The notes below the pieces were generated by a model that was not told the DNA's origin, did no database searches, and saw only the letters and a program-made list of their open reading frames with translations. A program made the translations under genes and the position numbers. Shown here in pieces: positions 7,298 to 16,316 of a DNA stretch of 64,000 nt. Each line of letters begins with the position of its first letter. The stretch's first letter is position 1. This stretch comes from Anaerolineae bacterium (lineage in GTDB: Bacteria > Chloroflexota > Anaerolineae > Aggregatilineales > Aggregatilineaceae), in NCBI GenBank assembly GCA_016930015.1, contig JAFGHR010000079.1, positions 28,904 to 92,903 on the forward strand, read 5' to 3'.

Positions 7298-9754
7298 ATG
7301 AGTGACGACAATACACAGGTGTCTTCCCCCGAATCCACAGATGTCTCCAGCCCTATATCGCCGTCTGCCATGCAACACGGTCGAGCCGTGCCGCCGTTTG
7401 TACGGTGGCTCGTGTTCTTGTGCGTGGTGGCCTTTTGCGCTGTCATCCTGACGAGTCAGCCCGCGCCCTATTCTACGATCTTGTTTGTGGTGCTGGTTGC
7501 TGCTGCCCTGTTCATTGCCTCCATTATGAACAGGCTGCGCTCGGTTCCCCTGCGCGATCTGCCATCCGAGATACTGGCCCAGGCAAAAAACACCCTGCCC
7601 GGACTATCACCTGGTGAAACAACATTAGAAGACATCTCGACCGGGGCGCAAACATCACACCGTTCCTTGTTTTTTGCCGCCGAGATCATCGTGGTGGTAG
7701 TGGCTGCGCTGCTGGCAACAACGCAGTTTGCGAATCTTGACGACACCAAAAAGCTGCCCGGTTACGAAGGTGAATGGCTGACCAGTTCGGCGCATTTTGC
7801 GGCGCAGAGTCTGCGTGATTACGGCTATATCCCGCTGTGGCAGCCCTGGCTGGAATCCGGTGAGCCGCTGATAGACGGCCCCTTTTCGTTTGTGCTCAAC
7901 CCCATCAGCACCGGCCCCAGCCTGGCTTTGGGCGCCGTTAACGGCATCAAGATCAGCGTAGTCCTGACGGCTGTGTTAGCGGGCGTGGGCGGGTGGATGC
8001 TGGGGTACGTGTTCGGCTTTGGCAGCCTGGGCCGGGTGCTGCTGGGACTGCTGATGGTCGGCAAAGGTAACATGCACGCCATGCTCGGCGCGGGGTATTT
8101 CCAGCTTGGTGCCAGCCAGGCTTATTTCCCCTGGATCATCGCCGGGACGGTGGCCATCTTACGTAAAAAACACGCCCGCTGGCCGGTTGCGCTGACGGCG
8201 ATCACATTCATGCTGCTGTTTTTGGCGGGTAATATCTGGTACACGCTGCCGATGCTGCTGTCGATGGTGGCGATCACGGTCGCGTATTCCGTGCGGTGTG
8301 ATGGGCGGTGGATTGACTGGGTCGGGCTGCGGCGGCTGGTGTTTACCGGTGTGCTGACGTTGGGATTATGTGCGATAACCCTGCTGCCGTTATGGGTAAA
8401 CCGGGACTATATCGGCGGGCATCCCAAAGAGATCGATGCGGGCACAGTGTCCAGCCATGCTCGTGTTGTGGAACAGTTCTTTAACGGCAGCATCAACCTG
8501 TACAACCGGCAGGATGCGCCGGGCCCCCAGCAGTTTTATTACAGCTTCGTCATCCCGGTATGGTTTGTACTGCTGCTGGTGGCACTTTTCCCGCTGACCT
8601 GGTCATTCCGTTATCGATTGATGCCGCGTTTATGGTTTTCAGGGCTGGCGTTGGCCGTGTTTTTTACCGTGTGGGGCACGGGTGGGCATCCGTGGATGAT
8701 CTGGCTGTATCGCCATATTCCGCTGCTGGATGAGTGGCGATTTGTCGGGCGAGCCCTGGCCGTTGCGTCGTTTTGGATCGCGGTGCTGGTTGCGCTGCTT
8801 GTGGATCGATTGTGGGTAATAATCACCAGTGCCGAGCGTATTACCGCGCTGCCAGAATCGCGGCGGCGGCTGGGTCATGGTGTCCAGTATGCGCTGGCGG
8901 CGGGATTGGTCATCCTGAGCCTGATAGCTGCACGGCAGGTGATCGCTCAGTGGCGCATTTTTGCCGGGCCAAGCAGCATCTACACCCCGGCCAATGCACA
9001 GGTTACCGATGCGTGTATTCAGTTGATACGGCAGGAAAACCCGGACAAAGAACTGGCCATGTACCGTCATGGGTATGACGATATCTTCACGTTTATCGAA
9101 AACAAGGTCCGCATATACGATATCGAAGCGGATTATTTTCCGCGCACGCTCAAATCCACGCTGGGCGATCTGGACTTTACGACGATGCTGCCCGAATACG
9201 GTATGGGCTGGAACGACGTTCAGCGTGAATGGCTTGATATAAACGGCTACGAGTTGATCGAGCCGGAGCGAAAGCTGCTGTCAGAAAACGACGCCCAATG
9301 TCACAGCCTGTACCGCAAGGCTGACGCGTTCAGTTATGCATTTTCGGTATCGGTATGGCATTTGCCGACTACAAGCTATAAGTTTGATCCAGAATCAACC
9401 ACGCCTGTTTCACGTTACGAGCGTTTGCCCGACACGATCACATTGTGGGTGCAAGACCCACCGGGATCGGTCGTGGTTGCTATTCAGGAGCGCGCCTATC
9501 CTGGCTGGCGTGTAGAAGTGGACGGCAAACGCGCCGAGTTGGAGTCATTTGGCGGGTTGGTGGCGGTCCTGCTGGCACCGGACCAGCGCCCGCTGTCAGA
9601 ACCTCACGAGATTCGCTTTTTATACCGGCCCTGGTTGCTGTATCGTGGCGCGGCGATCACGTTGAGCACAATCGGTTTGTGTATCATGTACATGCTGCGT
9701 GTCGATCGTTATCTGGGGCGATTTGTTTCGCGGCGTTTCACTCACCGCCAGTGA
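7298..9754 (+). CDS. Large polytopic membrane protein, YfhO-like
   Basis: An 818-aa integral membrane protein. A Ser/Pro-rich cytoplasmic N terminus (about 1-30) is followed by two transmembrane helices, a further pair near residues 125-145, then a long series of hydrophobic segments to about 560 and a soluble stretch to about 770. The C-terminal part carries an element typical of YfhO-type proteins, YPGWRVEVDGKRAEL followed by HEIRFLYRPW and a last membrane helix. These proteins resemble GT-C glycosyltransferases and are implicated in cell-surface polymer modification; the substrate is not known. It starts 20 bp after the argGH terminator. Its last 17 bases overlap the convergent sugar transferase gene, so the two may be linked to envelope polysaccharide synthesis. 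Confidence 0.7.
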   Translation: MSDDNTQVSSPESTDVSSPISPSAMQHGRAVPPFVRWLVFLCVVAFCAVILTSQPAPYSTILFVVLVAAALFIASIMNRLRSVPLRDLPSEILAQAKNTLPGLSPGETTLEDISTGAQTSHRSLFFAAEIIVVVVAALLATTQFANLDDTKKLPGYEGEWLTSSAHFAAQSLRDYGYIPLWQPWLESGEPLIDGPFSFVLNPISTGPSLALGAVNGIKISVVLTAVLAGVGGWMLGYVFGFGSLGRVLLGLLMVGKGNMHAMLGAGYFQLGASQAYFPWIIAGTVAILRKKHARWPVALTAITFMLLFLAGNIWYTLPMLLSMVAITVAYSVRCDGRWIDWVGLRRLVFTGVLTLGLCAITLLPLWVNRDYIGGHPKEIDAGTVSSHARVVEQFFNGSINLYNRQDAPGPQQFYYSFVIPVWFVLLLVALFPLTWSFRYRLMPRLWFSGLALAVFFTVWGTGGHPWMIWLYRHIPLLDEWRFVGRALAVASFWIAVLVALLVDRLWVIITSAERITALPESRRRLGHGVQYALAAGLVILSLIAARQVIAQWRIFAGPSSIYTPANAQVTDACIQLIRQENPDKELAMYRHGYDDIFTFIENKVRIYDIEADYFPRTLKSTLGDLDFTTMLPEYGMGWNDVQREWLDINGYELIEPERKLLSENDAQCHSLYRKADAFSYAFSVSVWHLPTTSYKFDPESTTPVSRYERLPDTITLWVQDPPGSVVVAIQERAYPGWRVEVDGKRAELESFGGLVAVLLAPDQRPLSEPHEIRFLYRPWLLYRGAAITLSTIGLCIMYMLRVDRYLGRFVSRRFTHRQ

Positions 9755-10352
9755 GTGCTGCTCGGCTCGTTTTACCAGAAAAAACCGTCCGGCAAATGAT
9801 CCTGATATCCTGCCAAAGTGTTGCATGTTGGACGTATTCGAGATCGATAGCCAGTTTGGCGGGCATGATCTCGTTTATGTAACGTGTTTCCCAATCCAGG
9901 CCGGTCAATAAGGCTGCTTCATGGCGATATTCGAGTGCCGCCAGGCCGGTGATACCTGGGCGAACATTCAGCACTTCACGTTGTTCGGGTGTATACAGGG
10001 CCACGTAACGTGGGTCTTCGGGTCGGGGTCCGACCAAACTCATCTCGCCCCGCAGAACGTTAAAAAGCTGGGGTAGCTCGTCCAGTCTGGTAGGGCGCAG
10101 CATGCGGCCTACAGGTGTGATGCGCTGATCGTTCGCCAGCGTAATACCCGGCCCCTTGCGATCAGCATCGACGACCATGGAGCGAAACTTGTACAGATAA
10201 AACTCATGTCCGAAACGGCCCACCCGCCGGGCACGGTACAGAACAGGTCCAGGTGAACCAGACCGGATGAACAGGGCGATTGTTAGCAGGAGTGGTGATA
10301 GTAAAACAAGCCCTACCGCGCTTATCACAACGTCAAAACCACGCTTGAGCAT
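9738..10352 (-). CDS. Undecaprenyl-phosphate sugar phosphotransferase (bacterial sugar transferase family)
   Basis: Initiating transferase that moves a sugar-1-phosphate from a nucleotide sugar to undecaprenyl phosphate at the inner membrane. At 204 aa it is the short, monotopic form (as in PglC-like enzymes) rather than the long WbaP/WcaJ form. A membrane-anchoring hydrophobic hairpin covers residues 5-28. Conserved family motifs follow: PGPVLYRARRVGR, FYLYKFRSMVVDAD, DELPQLFNVLRGEMSLVGPRPE and RPGITGLAALEYR. It lies 25 bp downstream of selD on the same strand and overlaps the YfhO-like gene convergently. The sugar donor cannot be read from sequence. Confidence 0.9.
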   Translation of the reverse strand: MLKRGFDVVISAVGLVLLSPLLLTIALFIRSGSPGPVLYRARRVGRFGHEFYLYKFRSMVVDADRKGPGITLANDQRITPVGRMLRPTRLDELPQLFNVLRGEMSLVGPRPEDPRYVALYTPEQREVLNVRPGITGLAALEYRHEAALLTGLDWETRYINEIMPAKLAIDLEYVQHATLWQDIRIICRTVFSGKTSRAALTGGE

Positions 10353-10377
10353 GGCTCATCTACTTCTCCGTAGTGAG

Positions 10378-11436
10378 TTATGGCGTAACGATAATATTGC
10401 AGTCTTCTCGTTCACCCGCAACACCGACTTGCCAGCAGGAGGCACCCCGCGAGTCCATCTCTGACACGAATATATCCTGCCGGTCCGCCGGTACCGCGAT
10501 CAACAGGCCGCCGCTTGTCTGCGCATCGAACAACAACATTCGCGCCTCTTGTGTGATCGTGTCTTCAAAGCGGATAGCCTTTCCGTAGGTTTCAGCGTTG
10601 GCCACTGACCCACCGGGGAACAACCATTCTTTTGCATAGTCTTCAGCGCCGGGCAGCAAGGGGAATCGGCTGTATTCAACGTGGAGCGTAACGTTGCTCG
10701 AAAGGGCCATTTCGGTAGCGTGACCTAAAAAGCCAAAACCGGTAATATCGGTGGCGGCAGTGGCACCGGCAGCCGCCGCCGCTTCAGCAGCATGGTGATT
10801 TAACCGCATCATCCACCGGACAGCGTCAGCAACATGCGTTGGACCGGCCTTGTCATTCTTGGCGGCGGTGGTGATGCAGCCCGTCCCTAGCGGTTTACTC
10901 AAGAACAGGATATCGCCAGGATGTGCGCCCCCTTTGGTCAACACCTGGTCAGGATGCGCCAGCCCAACGACGGCCAATCCTACTTTCGGTTCATCATCTT
11001 TGATCGTGTGTCCCCCGGCAATCACGGCACCCGATTCACGTACTTTTTCTGCCATCCCTAACATGATCTGAGAAATCATATCCGGCGGAAGGTTAGACGG
11101 CAGTGCGACGATATTGAGTGCAACCAGCGGTTTTCCACCCATGGCGTACACGTCACTTAAGGCATTTGCGGCTGCAATGGCACCGTATTGGTATGGATCG
11201 TCAACAATGGGAGTGAAAAAGTCCGTTGTCATGATCAAAACACGGCTGTCGTCAAGTCGGTAGACGGCAGCATCGTCCGGAGAGCCTAATCCCACCAGCA
11301 GATCGGGATAGTCACCAGAGTTAAAAACAGCCTGGATAGGACGCAGCACGTGCGCCAGGGCCCCTGGGGCCAGCTTGGACGCTCAGCCTGCACTTGATGA
11401 GAGCGCAGTCAGGCGTAGGATTTCATCACGTGTCAT
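10378..11436 (-). CDS. selD: Selenide, water dikinase; selenoprotein with in-frame UGA
   Basis: Makes selenophosphate from selenide and ATP, the selenium donor for selenocysteine and for selenium cofactors. The frame conventionally begins at MLRPIQ near 11349, which would lose the catalytic N terminus. Reading upstream gives MTRDEILRLTALSSSAG, then TGA (11385-11383), then ASKLAPGALAHVLRP. The TGA falls exactly where SelD proteins have the catalytic Cys (Cys17 of E. coli) and is followed three residues later by the essential Lys, so it is read as selenocysteine 18. ATG 11436 has AAAAGG 6-7 nt upstream. Full length is 352 aa, normal for SelD. Further motifs are TTDFFTPIVDDPYQYG and GGHTIKDDEPKVGLAV. 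The cysteine of the second position (Cys19) is Ser here. It requires SelA, SelB and tRNA-Sec elsewhere in the genome. It probably also serves the YqeB/YqeC selenium-hydroxylase genes 5 kb away. Confidence 0.92.
11359..11385 (-). promoter_or_regulatory. Candidate bacterial SECIS hairpin in selD
   Basis: Directly after the UGA (11385-11383) the mRNA can form GGCCC-CAG-GGGCC (11371-11359), a 5-bp GC stem starting 11 nt after the UGA, with its apical loop about 17-19 nt downstream. The distance fits bacterial SECIS elements. The 3-nt loop and lack of a G in its first two positions are not ideal. The coded residues KLAPGAL are conserved, so part of the symmetry could be codon constraint. Confidence 0.4.
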
Positions 11437-11574
11437 ACCGTACCTTTTCGGATGGCCAGAAAACTCGTGGACAGTATGCCAGACCAGCGTCAGTTACGCA
11501 AAAGATAATGTTACAGGCGCTGTGACGGCCTGGCCGTGAACTTTTTTTGAACTGCCCCCCCATATTTCCGTTCT

Positions 11575-11603
11575 TTGGCCTTATGCCGGTAGACCGGTAT
11601 ACT
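11575..11603 (+). promoter_or_regulatory. ruvB promoter overlapping a dyad operator
   Basis: TTGGCC (11575-11580), a 17-nt spacer and TATACT (11598-11603) form a plausible sigma-70 type promoter about 40 bp before ruvB. An 8-bp inverted repeat, ATGCCGGT (11583-11590) and ACCGGTAT (11593-11600) spaced by AG, fills the spacer and overlaps the -10. This position suits repressor binding. An SOS or other stress repressor is possible but the site is not one I recognise. Confidence 0.45.
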
Positions 11604-11640
11604 CACCGTAGTAAACACGTTCGAAGGAGTGATCCGCTGT

Positions 11641-12666
11641 ATGCCCCAAGCAGACCGCATGGTAAGCGGTAAAACGCGTACTGAAGACCAGGTCGACAAT
11701 GCGCTTCGCCCACGCTATCTCAATGAAATAACCGGGCAAAACCGGGTTATCGAAAACCTGCGTATCTTGATTGAAGCTGCCAAAGGCAGACATGAAGCGC
11801 TGGATCATGTTCTATTTTATGGTCCACCTGGCCTGGGAAAAACAACATTAGCCCACGTTATTTCGAATGAAATGGACGTCAATATCCGGATTACTGCCGG
11901 GCCTTCGATTGAACGTGCCGGTGACCTGGCTGCCATCTTGACACACTTACGTGAAGGTGACATCCTGTTCATTGACGAAATCCATCGCCTGGGACGTGCA
12001 GTCGAAGAAGTGTTGTACCCGGCGATGGAAGATTTCGCGCTGGATATTGTGATCGGCAAAGGGCCATCGGCCAAAAACGTCCGGCTGAACCTGCCACGCT
12101 TCACTGTAATTGGCGCCACAACACGCCTGGCGCTGCTCACAGCACCGCTGCGCACGCGTTTTGGTGCAGTCTACCGGCTGGATTTTTATGATATTAGTGC
12201 GATGGAAAAAATCGTCGAACGCGCCGCCACATTACTCAACGTGCCGATCGAACCGGACGGTGTGATGGAGATCGCCAGCCGCGCACGCGGTACGCCGCGT
12301 GTAGCGCAGCGTCTGCTCAAACGTGTACGCGACTATGCCGAAGTGCGCGCCGACGGCGTGATCACCGCTGACGTGGCCGGACAAGCGTTGGACCTGCTCG
12401 AAATTGATCCGCTGGGCCTGGATGATATCGACCGGCGTGTTTTGTTGTCCATCATCGAAAAATTCGAAGGTGGGCCAGTTGGCCTGGATACCATCGCCGC
12501 GTCGATCAGTGAAGAGGCAGATACCATCATGGATGTTTATGAACCCTATCTGCTTCAGCTTGGTTTTATCGAACGCACGCCGCGCGGACGTACTGCGACC
12601 CGGCTCGCTTATGACCATTTGGGCATCAACGACAATCGTCCGCCGCGCCAGGCCTCTTTGTTGTGA
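11641..12666 (+). CDS. ruvB: Holliday junction branch migration helicase RuvB
   Basis: AAA+ motor that, with RuvA, drives branch migration of Holliday junctions during recombinational repair. The 341-aa length matches the family. It has Walker [13 protein letters not shown], Walker [11 protein letters not shown], sensor 1 [14 protein letters not shown], arginine finger region TRFGAVYRL and a C-terminal winged helix ([22 protein letters not shown]). ATG 11641 is preferred over the in-frame GTG 11629 because AAGGAG (11624-11629) overlaps that GTG. The next two genes, DUF2905 and queA, follow closely. This ruvB-DUF2905-queA order recurs in many bacteria. Confidence 0.97.
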   Translation: MPQADRMVSGKTRTEDQVDNALRPRYLNEITGQNRVIENLRILIEAAKGRHEALDHVLFYGPPGLGKTTLAHVISNEMDVNIRITAGPSIERAGDLAAILTHLREGDILFIDEIHRLGRAVEEVLYPAMEDFALDIVIGKGPSAKNVRLNLPRFTVIGATTRLALLTAPLRTRFGAVYRLDFYDISAMEKIVERAATLLNVPIEPDGVMEIASRARGTPRVAQRLLKRVRDYAEVRADGVITADVAGQALDLLEIDPLGLDDIDRRVLLSIIEKFEGGPVGLDTIAASISEEADTIMDVYEPYLLQLGFIERTPRGRTATRLAYDHLGINDNRPPRQASLL

Positions 12667-12684
12667 GCTATCCTGTCTAACCGG

Positions 12685-12936
12685 ATGCCGTATCGCATGG
12701 ATTTAAACATACTTGGCCGCCTGATCGTTTTCCTGGGATTGGGACTCGTTGTTCTTGGTGGAGTCCTGATGTTATTTGCGCGCGTCCCGGTCCTAAAAAA
12801 CTTGGGGCATCTTCCGGGTGACATCCGGTATGAGAGCGGCAGTTTGTCCTGTTTTTTCCCCATCGTCAGCATGATCATTATCAGCATTCTGCTCTCCGTG
12901 GGGCTGAATCTGCTGCTGCGTCTACTCAATCGTTAG
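12685..12936 (+). CDS. DUF2905 family small membrane protein
   Basis: An 83-aa protein with two hydrophobic helices (about residues 10-32 and 56-80) joined by a short loop containing the family-typical VPVLKNLGHLPGDIRYE. The family is commonly found beside ruvB or queA, as here, but its function is unknown. It starts 18 bp after ruvB; an internal ATG at 12697 is an alternative start and neither has a clear ribosome site. Confidence 0.85.
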   Translation: MPYRMDLNILGRLIVFLGLGLVVLGGVLMLFARVPVLKNLGHLPGDIRYESGSLSCFFPIVSMIIISILLSVGLNLLLRLLNR

Positions 12937-12961
12937 GCACCCTGGAAACCATCAAGCCACC

Positions 12962-14068
12962 ATGCACATTTCCGACTTTGACTACCATTTGCCACCGGAA
13001 TACATCGCCCAGACCCCCGCTGATCCGCGCGACTCGTCCCGCATGATGGTGATTCATCGCGACACAGGGCACATCAAACACCAGACATTTCGTGATTTTG
13101 CGGACTACGTGAATCCGGGTGATATCATCGTGCTCAACCAAACCCGTGTCATTCCGGCGCGGCTGGTCGCTCACAAAATCCCTACCGGCGGCGCGGCTGA
13201 AATCCTGCTGCTGAGGCAGATCAACAAACGGCAGTGGTTAGTCGTTGTGGGCGGAAAACGCATCAAAACCGGTATGCGGCTGGGGCTGGGGGCCGATAGT
13301 GAAACAACACCTGAGGCGGTCGTTGTTGAGGAGCGGGGTGAAAACCGGCGTGTGATCGAGTTTTCAGAGCCGATCGAACCCTACCTTGATCAATTCGGTA
13401 AAACACCGCTGCCGCCGTATATCACCAGGCCATTAGAAGATATCAGCCGCTACCAGACCGTTTTTGCCCGCTATAACGGATCAGCCGCCGCACCCACGGC
13501 GGGCCTTCATTTTACCGGCAATATGCTGGTAACGCTCAAACGCCGGGGCATAGAGATCGCCTTCTGTACGCTGCACATCGGCCTGGATACCTTTTCACCG
13601 GTTCGCGAAGAGAACATCCACAACCATGTCATGCACACCGAACGCGCGATTCTGTCACCTGAAGATGCCCATCTTATCAACAACGCACGGTTGAGAGGTA
13701 ACCGCATCGTGGCGATTGGCACAACCGCCGTGCGCACACTCGAAACGGCAGCTATCCGCTCAGCAGCTTATGAAACTGAGCACAACGATCCGGCCAGTGT
13801 CCGGCAAACGTTGGAAAACCTGGAAGAAAACGTGTGTCCCTGGCGGCCTGTTCTGGCCATTGACGAAGATACCGACCTGTTTATTACACCGGGATACCGG
13901 TTTCGAGCAGTTGACATGATGTTAACTAACTTCCACCTGCCACGCTCAACACTGCTGATGCTGGTCAGTGCCTTTGTCGGGCGAGAGCGTATCCTGAATG
14001 CTTATGAGGAAGCTGTACGGGAGGGGTATCGTTTCTACAGCCTGGGGGACTGCTGCTTGCTGGTATGA
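12962..14068 (+). CDS. queA: S-adenosylmethionine:tRNA ribosyltransferase-isomerase
   Basis: Transfers and isomerises the ribosyl group of SAM onto 7-aminomethyl-7-deazaguanine in tRNA to give epoxyqueuosine. At 368 aa it is slightly longer than average. Motifs seen are FDYHLPPEYIAQTPADPRD at the N terminus, IIVLNQTRVIPARL, GSAAAPTAGLHF, TLHIGLDTFSPV and the C-terminal NFHLPRSTLLMLVSAFVG. It lies 25 bp after the DUF2905 gene and is the last gene of the ruvB operon. Confidence 0.96.
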   Translation: MHISDFDYHLPPEYIAQTPADPRDSSRMMVIHRDTGHIKHQTFRDFADYVNPGDIIVLNQTRVIPARLVAHKIPTGGAAEILLLRQINKRQWLVVVGGKRIKTGMRLGLGADSETTPEAVVVEERGENRRVIEFSEPIEPYLDQFGKTPLPPYITRPLEDISRYQTVFARYNGSAAAPTAGLHFTGNMLVTLKRRGIEIAFCTLHIGLDTFSPVREENIHNHVMHTERAILSPEDAHLINNARLRGNRIVAIGTTAVRTLETAAIRSAAYETEHNDPASVRQTLENLEENVCPWRPVLAIDEDTDLFITPGYRFRAVDMMLTNFHLPRSTLLMLVSAFVGRERILNAYEEAVREGYRFYSLGDCCLLV

Positions 14069-14089
14069 AAGCGGTCCGATCGCAGCAAA

Positions 14090-14323
14090 CTATGCCTTGG
14101 AAAACCAATTGAGCAGCTTTTTGACGATATTCCGCTTGTTGGCTAATAATTGCTGGTATTCCTGATTAAGGTTTTTTGTCAGGTTTTCGAGTTCTTCAAC
14201 AGCCATGCGGGCACCGTTGACAAGTACCCAATTGTCACCCAGGTTGCGCAGTTCCTTCGGAGAGCGTTGATAGAGTGCTAGATAGACCTCCAGGTACCGC
14301 GCCATTGCTTTCTCAACCCTCAT
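14090..14323 (-). CDS. Small helical protein of unknown function
   Basis: A 77-aa hypothetical protein. ATG 14323 is chosen because a perfect GGAGG lies 5 nt upstream; the open frame extends to a TTG at 14371 without support. The sequence is charged and helical (VEELENLTKNLNQEYQQLL, then a basic KRNIVKKLLNWFSKA tail) with no membrane segment or known motif. The tail could bind membrane or nucleic acid. It is convergent with queA and divergent from the purine phosphorylase gene. The strong ribosome site is the main reason to believe it is real. Confidence 0.5.
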   Translation of the reverse strand: MRVEKAMARYLEVYLALYQRSPKELRNLGDNWVLVNGARMAVEELENLTKNLNQEYQQLLANKRNIVKKLLNWFSKA

Positions 14324-14604
14324 CAAGGCCTCCAACTTTACTGTGCTGTATCTGTTCGATGTAACTACCAATGTAATTATGCCTTGTTACCAGTAGTATA
14401 ATGCCAAATTGAGCCGGTATACCAGTGAATTGCGTGAATGTTGTCTGAAAATCAATTGCCACCACTTGTATTCGTGTTTCACTTATCCTTCTTCTATTCT
14501 ACATGAGAATCACAAAAGGCTACCATAGCCATCACAAGAGGTGCTAAAATACATATCCTGATCACAGTCACAGCAAAGTTGCTTCTTTAAACCGTGGAGA
14601 AATT

Positions 14605-15501
14605 ATGATGCAAGAAATCACGTTTATTCCAGAAAATCATTACCGGGAAGCCGCTGACTTTATCGAGCAGCGTACGGACAAAGCGCCAACCACCGGGCTG
14701 ATCCTGGGATCAGGGTTGGGGTCGCTTGTTGAGGAAATCCAGGATGCGGATATTATTTCCACTACGAGCATTCCTCATTGGCCTCAATCAACCGTGCTGG
14801 GGCATGAAGGCCGGATCGTTATCGGGCATCTAGGTAAAAACACCGTCCTGGTCTTGCAAGGCCGCGTACATTTTTATGAAGGCTACAGCATGGCCCAGGT
14901 TACCTTGCCTATTCGCGTGATGAAGCTGTTGGGCATCAACACGGTAATTTTGACAAACGCGGCTGGCGGCCTGGACCCAGACTATAAAGCTGGCGACATC
15001 ATGGTCATCGAAGACCATATCTTCCCGCCCGGTCTGGCAGGCCATAATCCGCTCTGTGGTCCGAATCTGGGGATGTTCGGACCGCGCTTCCCCAGCGCCA
15101 TACAAACGTACAATCCTGTGTTACGCAAGCTGGCCCACCAAATCGCAGAAAAAAACGGGTTCACAATGCGTGAAGGCGTTTATGTCTCGCTGTCAGGACC
15201 GGCATTCGAAACCCCGGCTGAAGTTCGTATGCTGCGCGCATGGGGGGGTAATGCCGTGGGTATGTCCACGGCTCCGGAAGCCCTGGTCGCCTACCATACC
15301 GGCATGCGCGTGTTGGGATTCTCTAGCATTACCAACAAGTCAATTGACAACACAGCGCATTATGAAGAAATCACCCACGAAGAAGTATTAAAGCTGGGCC
15401 GCCAGATCGTGCCCCGGCTCACAGCCGTTATTCGTGGTGTACTGGATACTGCACCGCCATACGATCCGGAAACCAGCGAGAATCACCCGGAAAATGGCTA
15501 G
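14605..15501 (+). CDS. Purine nucleoside phosphorylase (PNP-I, trimeric type)
   Basis: Phosphorolyses (deoxy)inosine and (deoxy)guanosine to free base and (deoxy)ribose-1-phosphate. The 298 aa carry LILGSGLGSLVEEI (phosphate loop), LQGRVHFYEGYSM, TNAAGGLDPDYKAGDIM, SLSGPAFETPAEVRML and GMSTAPEALVAYH, all characteristic of the trimeric PunA/XapA group. GGAG lies 5-6 nt before the ATG; a second ATG follows immediately. The gene overlaps the next one by 8 bp. It would feed hypoxanthine and guanine into the purine-catabolic genes that begin 0.8 kb downstream on the other strand. Confidence 0.94.
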   Translation: MMQEITFIPENHYREAADFIEQRTDKAPTTGLILGSGLGSLVEEIQDADIISTTSIPHWPQSTVLGHEGRIVIGHLGKNTVLVLQGRVHFYEGYSMAQVTLPIRVMKLLGINTVILTNAAGGLDPDYKAGDIMVIEDHIFPPGLAGHNPLCGPNLGMFGPRFPSAIQTYNPVLRKLAHQIAEKNGFTMREGVYVSLSGPAFETPAEVRMLRAWGGNAVGMSTAPEALVAYHTGMRVLGFSSITNKSIDNTAHYEEITHEEVLKLGRQIVPRLTAVIRGVLDTAPPYDPETSENHPENG

Positions 15502-16300
15502 CCTTGTCTTTTTCATCGAACGTATTTCGTTCGGTTTGTACATTCTCAGCACCGGGGGTGTGCTGTGGATGGCGCTGCGACTCCACCAGGCACGCCGTGA
15601 CCTGACGGTGGCCCAATTCAAGTTGGAGCGTGAACAGGCGCTTGTCCGGCAAGCTAACGCGATCACGTTTGGTGGCCTGCTGGTTGAACTGTTGATCGGA
15701 GTGTGGGCTGTCACTAATCTTGTGGCACCTACCCTCCGAGATATCCAGGTCGGTGATACAACCACTGATCCAGGCACAACCTTAGAGCGTTTTGTTACCA
15801 GTACCCCTGCCAATAACCCCCCCGTCGCGCTGGACGCGGGCGAAGTGATCGGTGATGAACAGGTATTGTTCGCTACTCCCGTCCCTACCAATACCCCGGT
15901 AGGCACGATCATGCCCGAAGCTGAAGACATTGTCGGCTGCCCCCGTGAAAGCGCATGGCTGTTGATCCCCGGCAATGGCCAGTTGATCTTTGAAGCCACA
16001 ACCGCGACCGGCACTGCAAATATCAGCAACTTCGCGTTTTACCGGTTTGAAATCAAACTGGCGAACCAGAGCACCGAGTTCGCACCCATTGGTGGGGATT
16101 ATGTTGAGCCGGTGATAGAAGGCCCGCTAGGCGAGATTCTGCCGTTCAATTTTGCTCCGGGTGAATATCGTTTCCGGCTCACCGTCTTTGACAATACCAA
16201 CATGATGCGGGCACTGTGTGAGGTTACGATCTTCTTCAGTGAACCACCGCCAACACCTACACCGATCGGAGCCGGTGCCGAAGAAAGCTCACCGCAGTAA
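15494..16300 (+). CDS. Membrane-anchored protein with Thr/Pro-rich extracellular part
   Basis: Hypothetical protein of 268 aa, starting at ATG 15494 inside the end of the phosphorylase gene (8-bp overlap, so translationally coupled). Two transmembrane helices occupy about residues 5-25 and 50-72, separated by a charged coiled stretch (LHQARRDLTVAQFKLEREQ). The remainder is extracytoplasmic, with Thr/Pro linkers (FATPVPTNTPVG, PPPTPTPIG) around a compact domain of about 110 aa that contains GCPRESAWLLIPGNGQ and APGEYRFRLTVFDNT, resembling a beta-sandwich. No family is recognised. It ends 16 bp from the convergent YqeC-MocA gene. Confidence 0.65.
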   Translation: MASLVFFIERISFGLYILSTGGVLWMALRLHQARRDLTVAQFKLEREQALVRQANAITFGGLLVELLIGVWAVTNLVAPTLRDIQVGDTTTDPGTTLERFVTSTPANNPPVALDAGEVIGDEQVLFATPVPTNTPVGTIMPEAEDIVGCPRESAWLLIPGNGQLIFEATTATGTANISNFAFYRFEIKLANQSTEFAPIGGDYVEPVIEGPLGEILPFNFAPGEYRFRLTVFDNTNMMRALCEVTIFFSEPPPTPTPIGAGAEESSPQ

Positions 16301-16316
16301 ACCGGGTCAAGTGTTT

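Noticed and set aside
11530..11560. Hairpin ACGGC/GCCGT followed by a T run before ruvB
   Set aside because: It looks like a terminator, but no plus-strand gene lies upstream and the stem is only 5 bp. Probably incidental.
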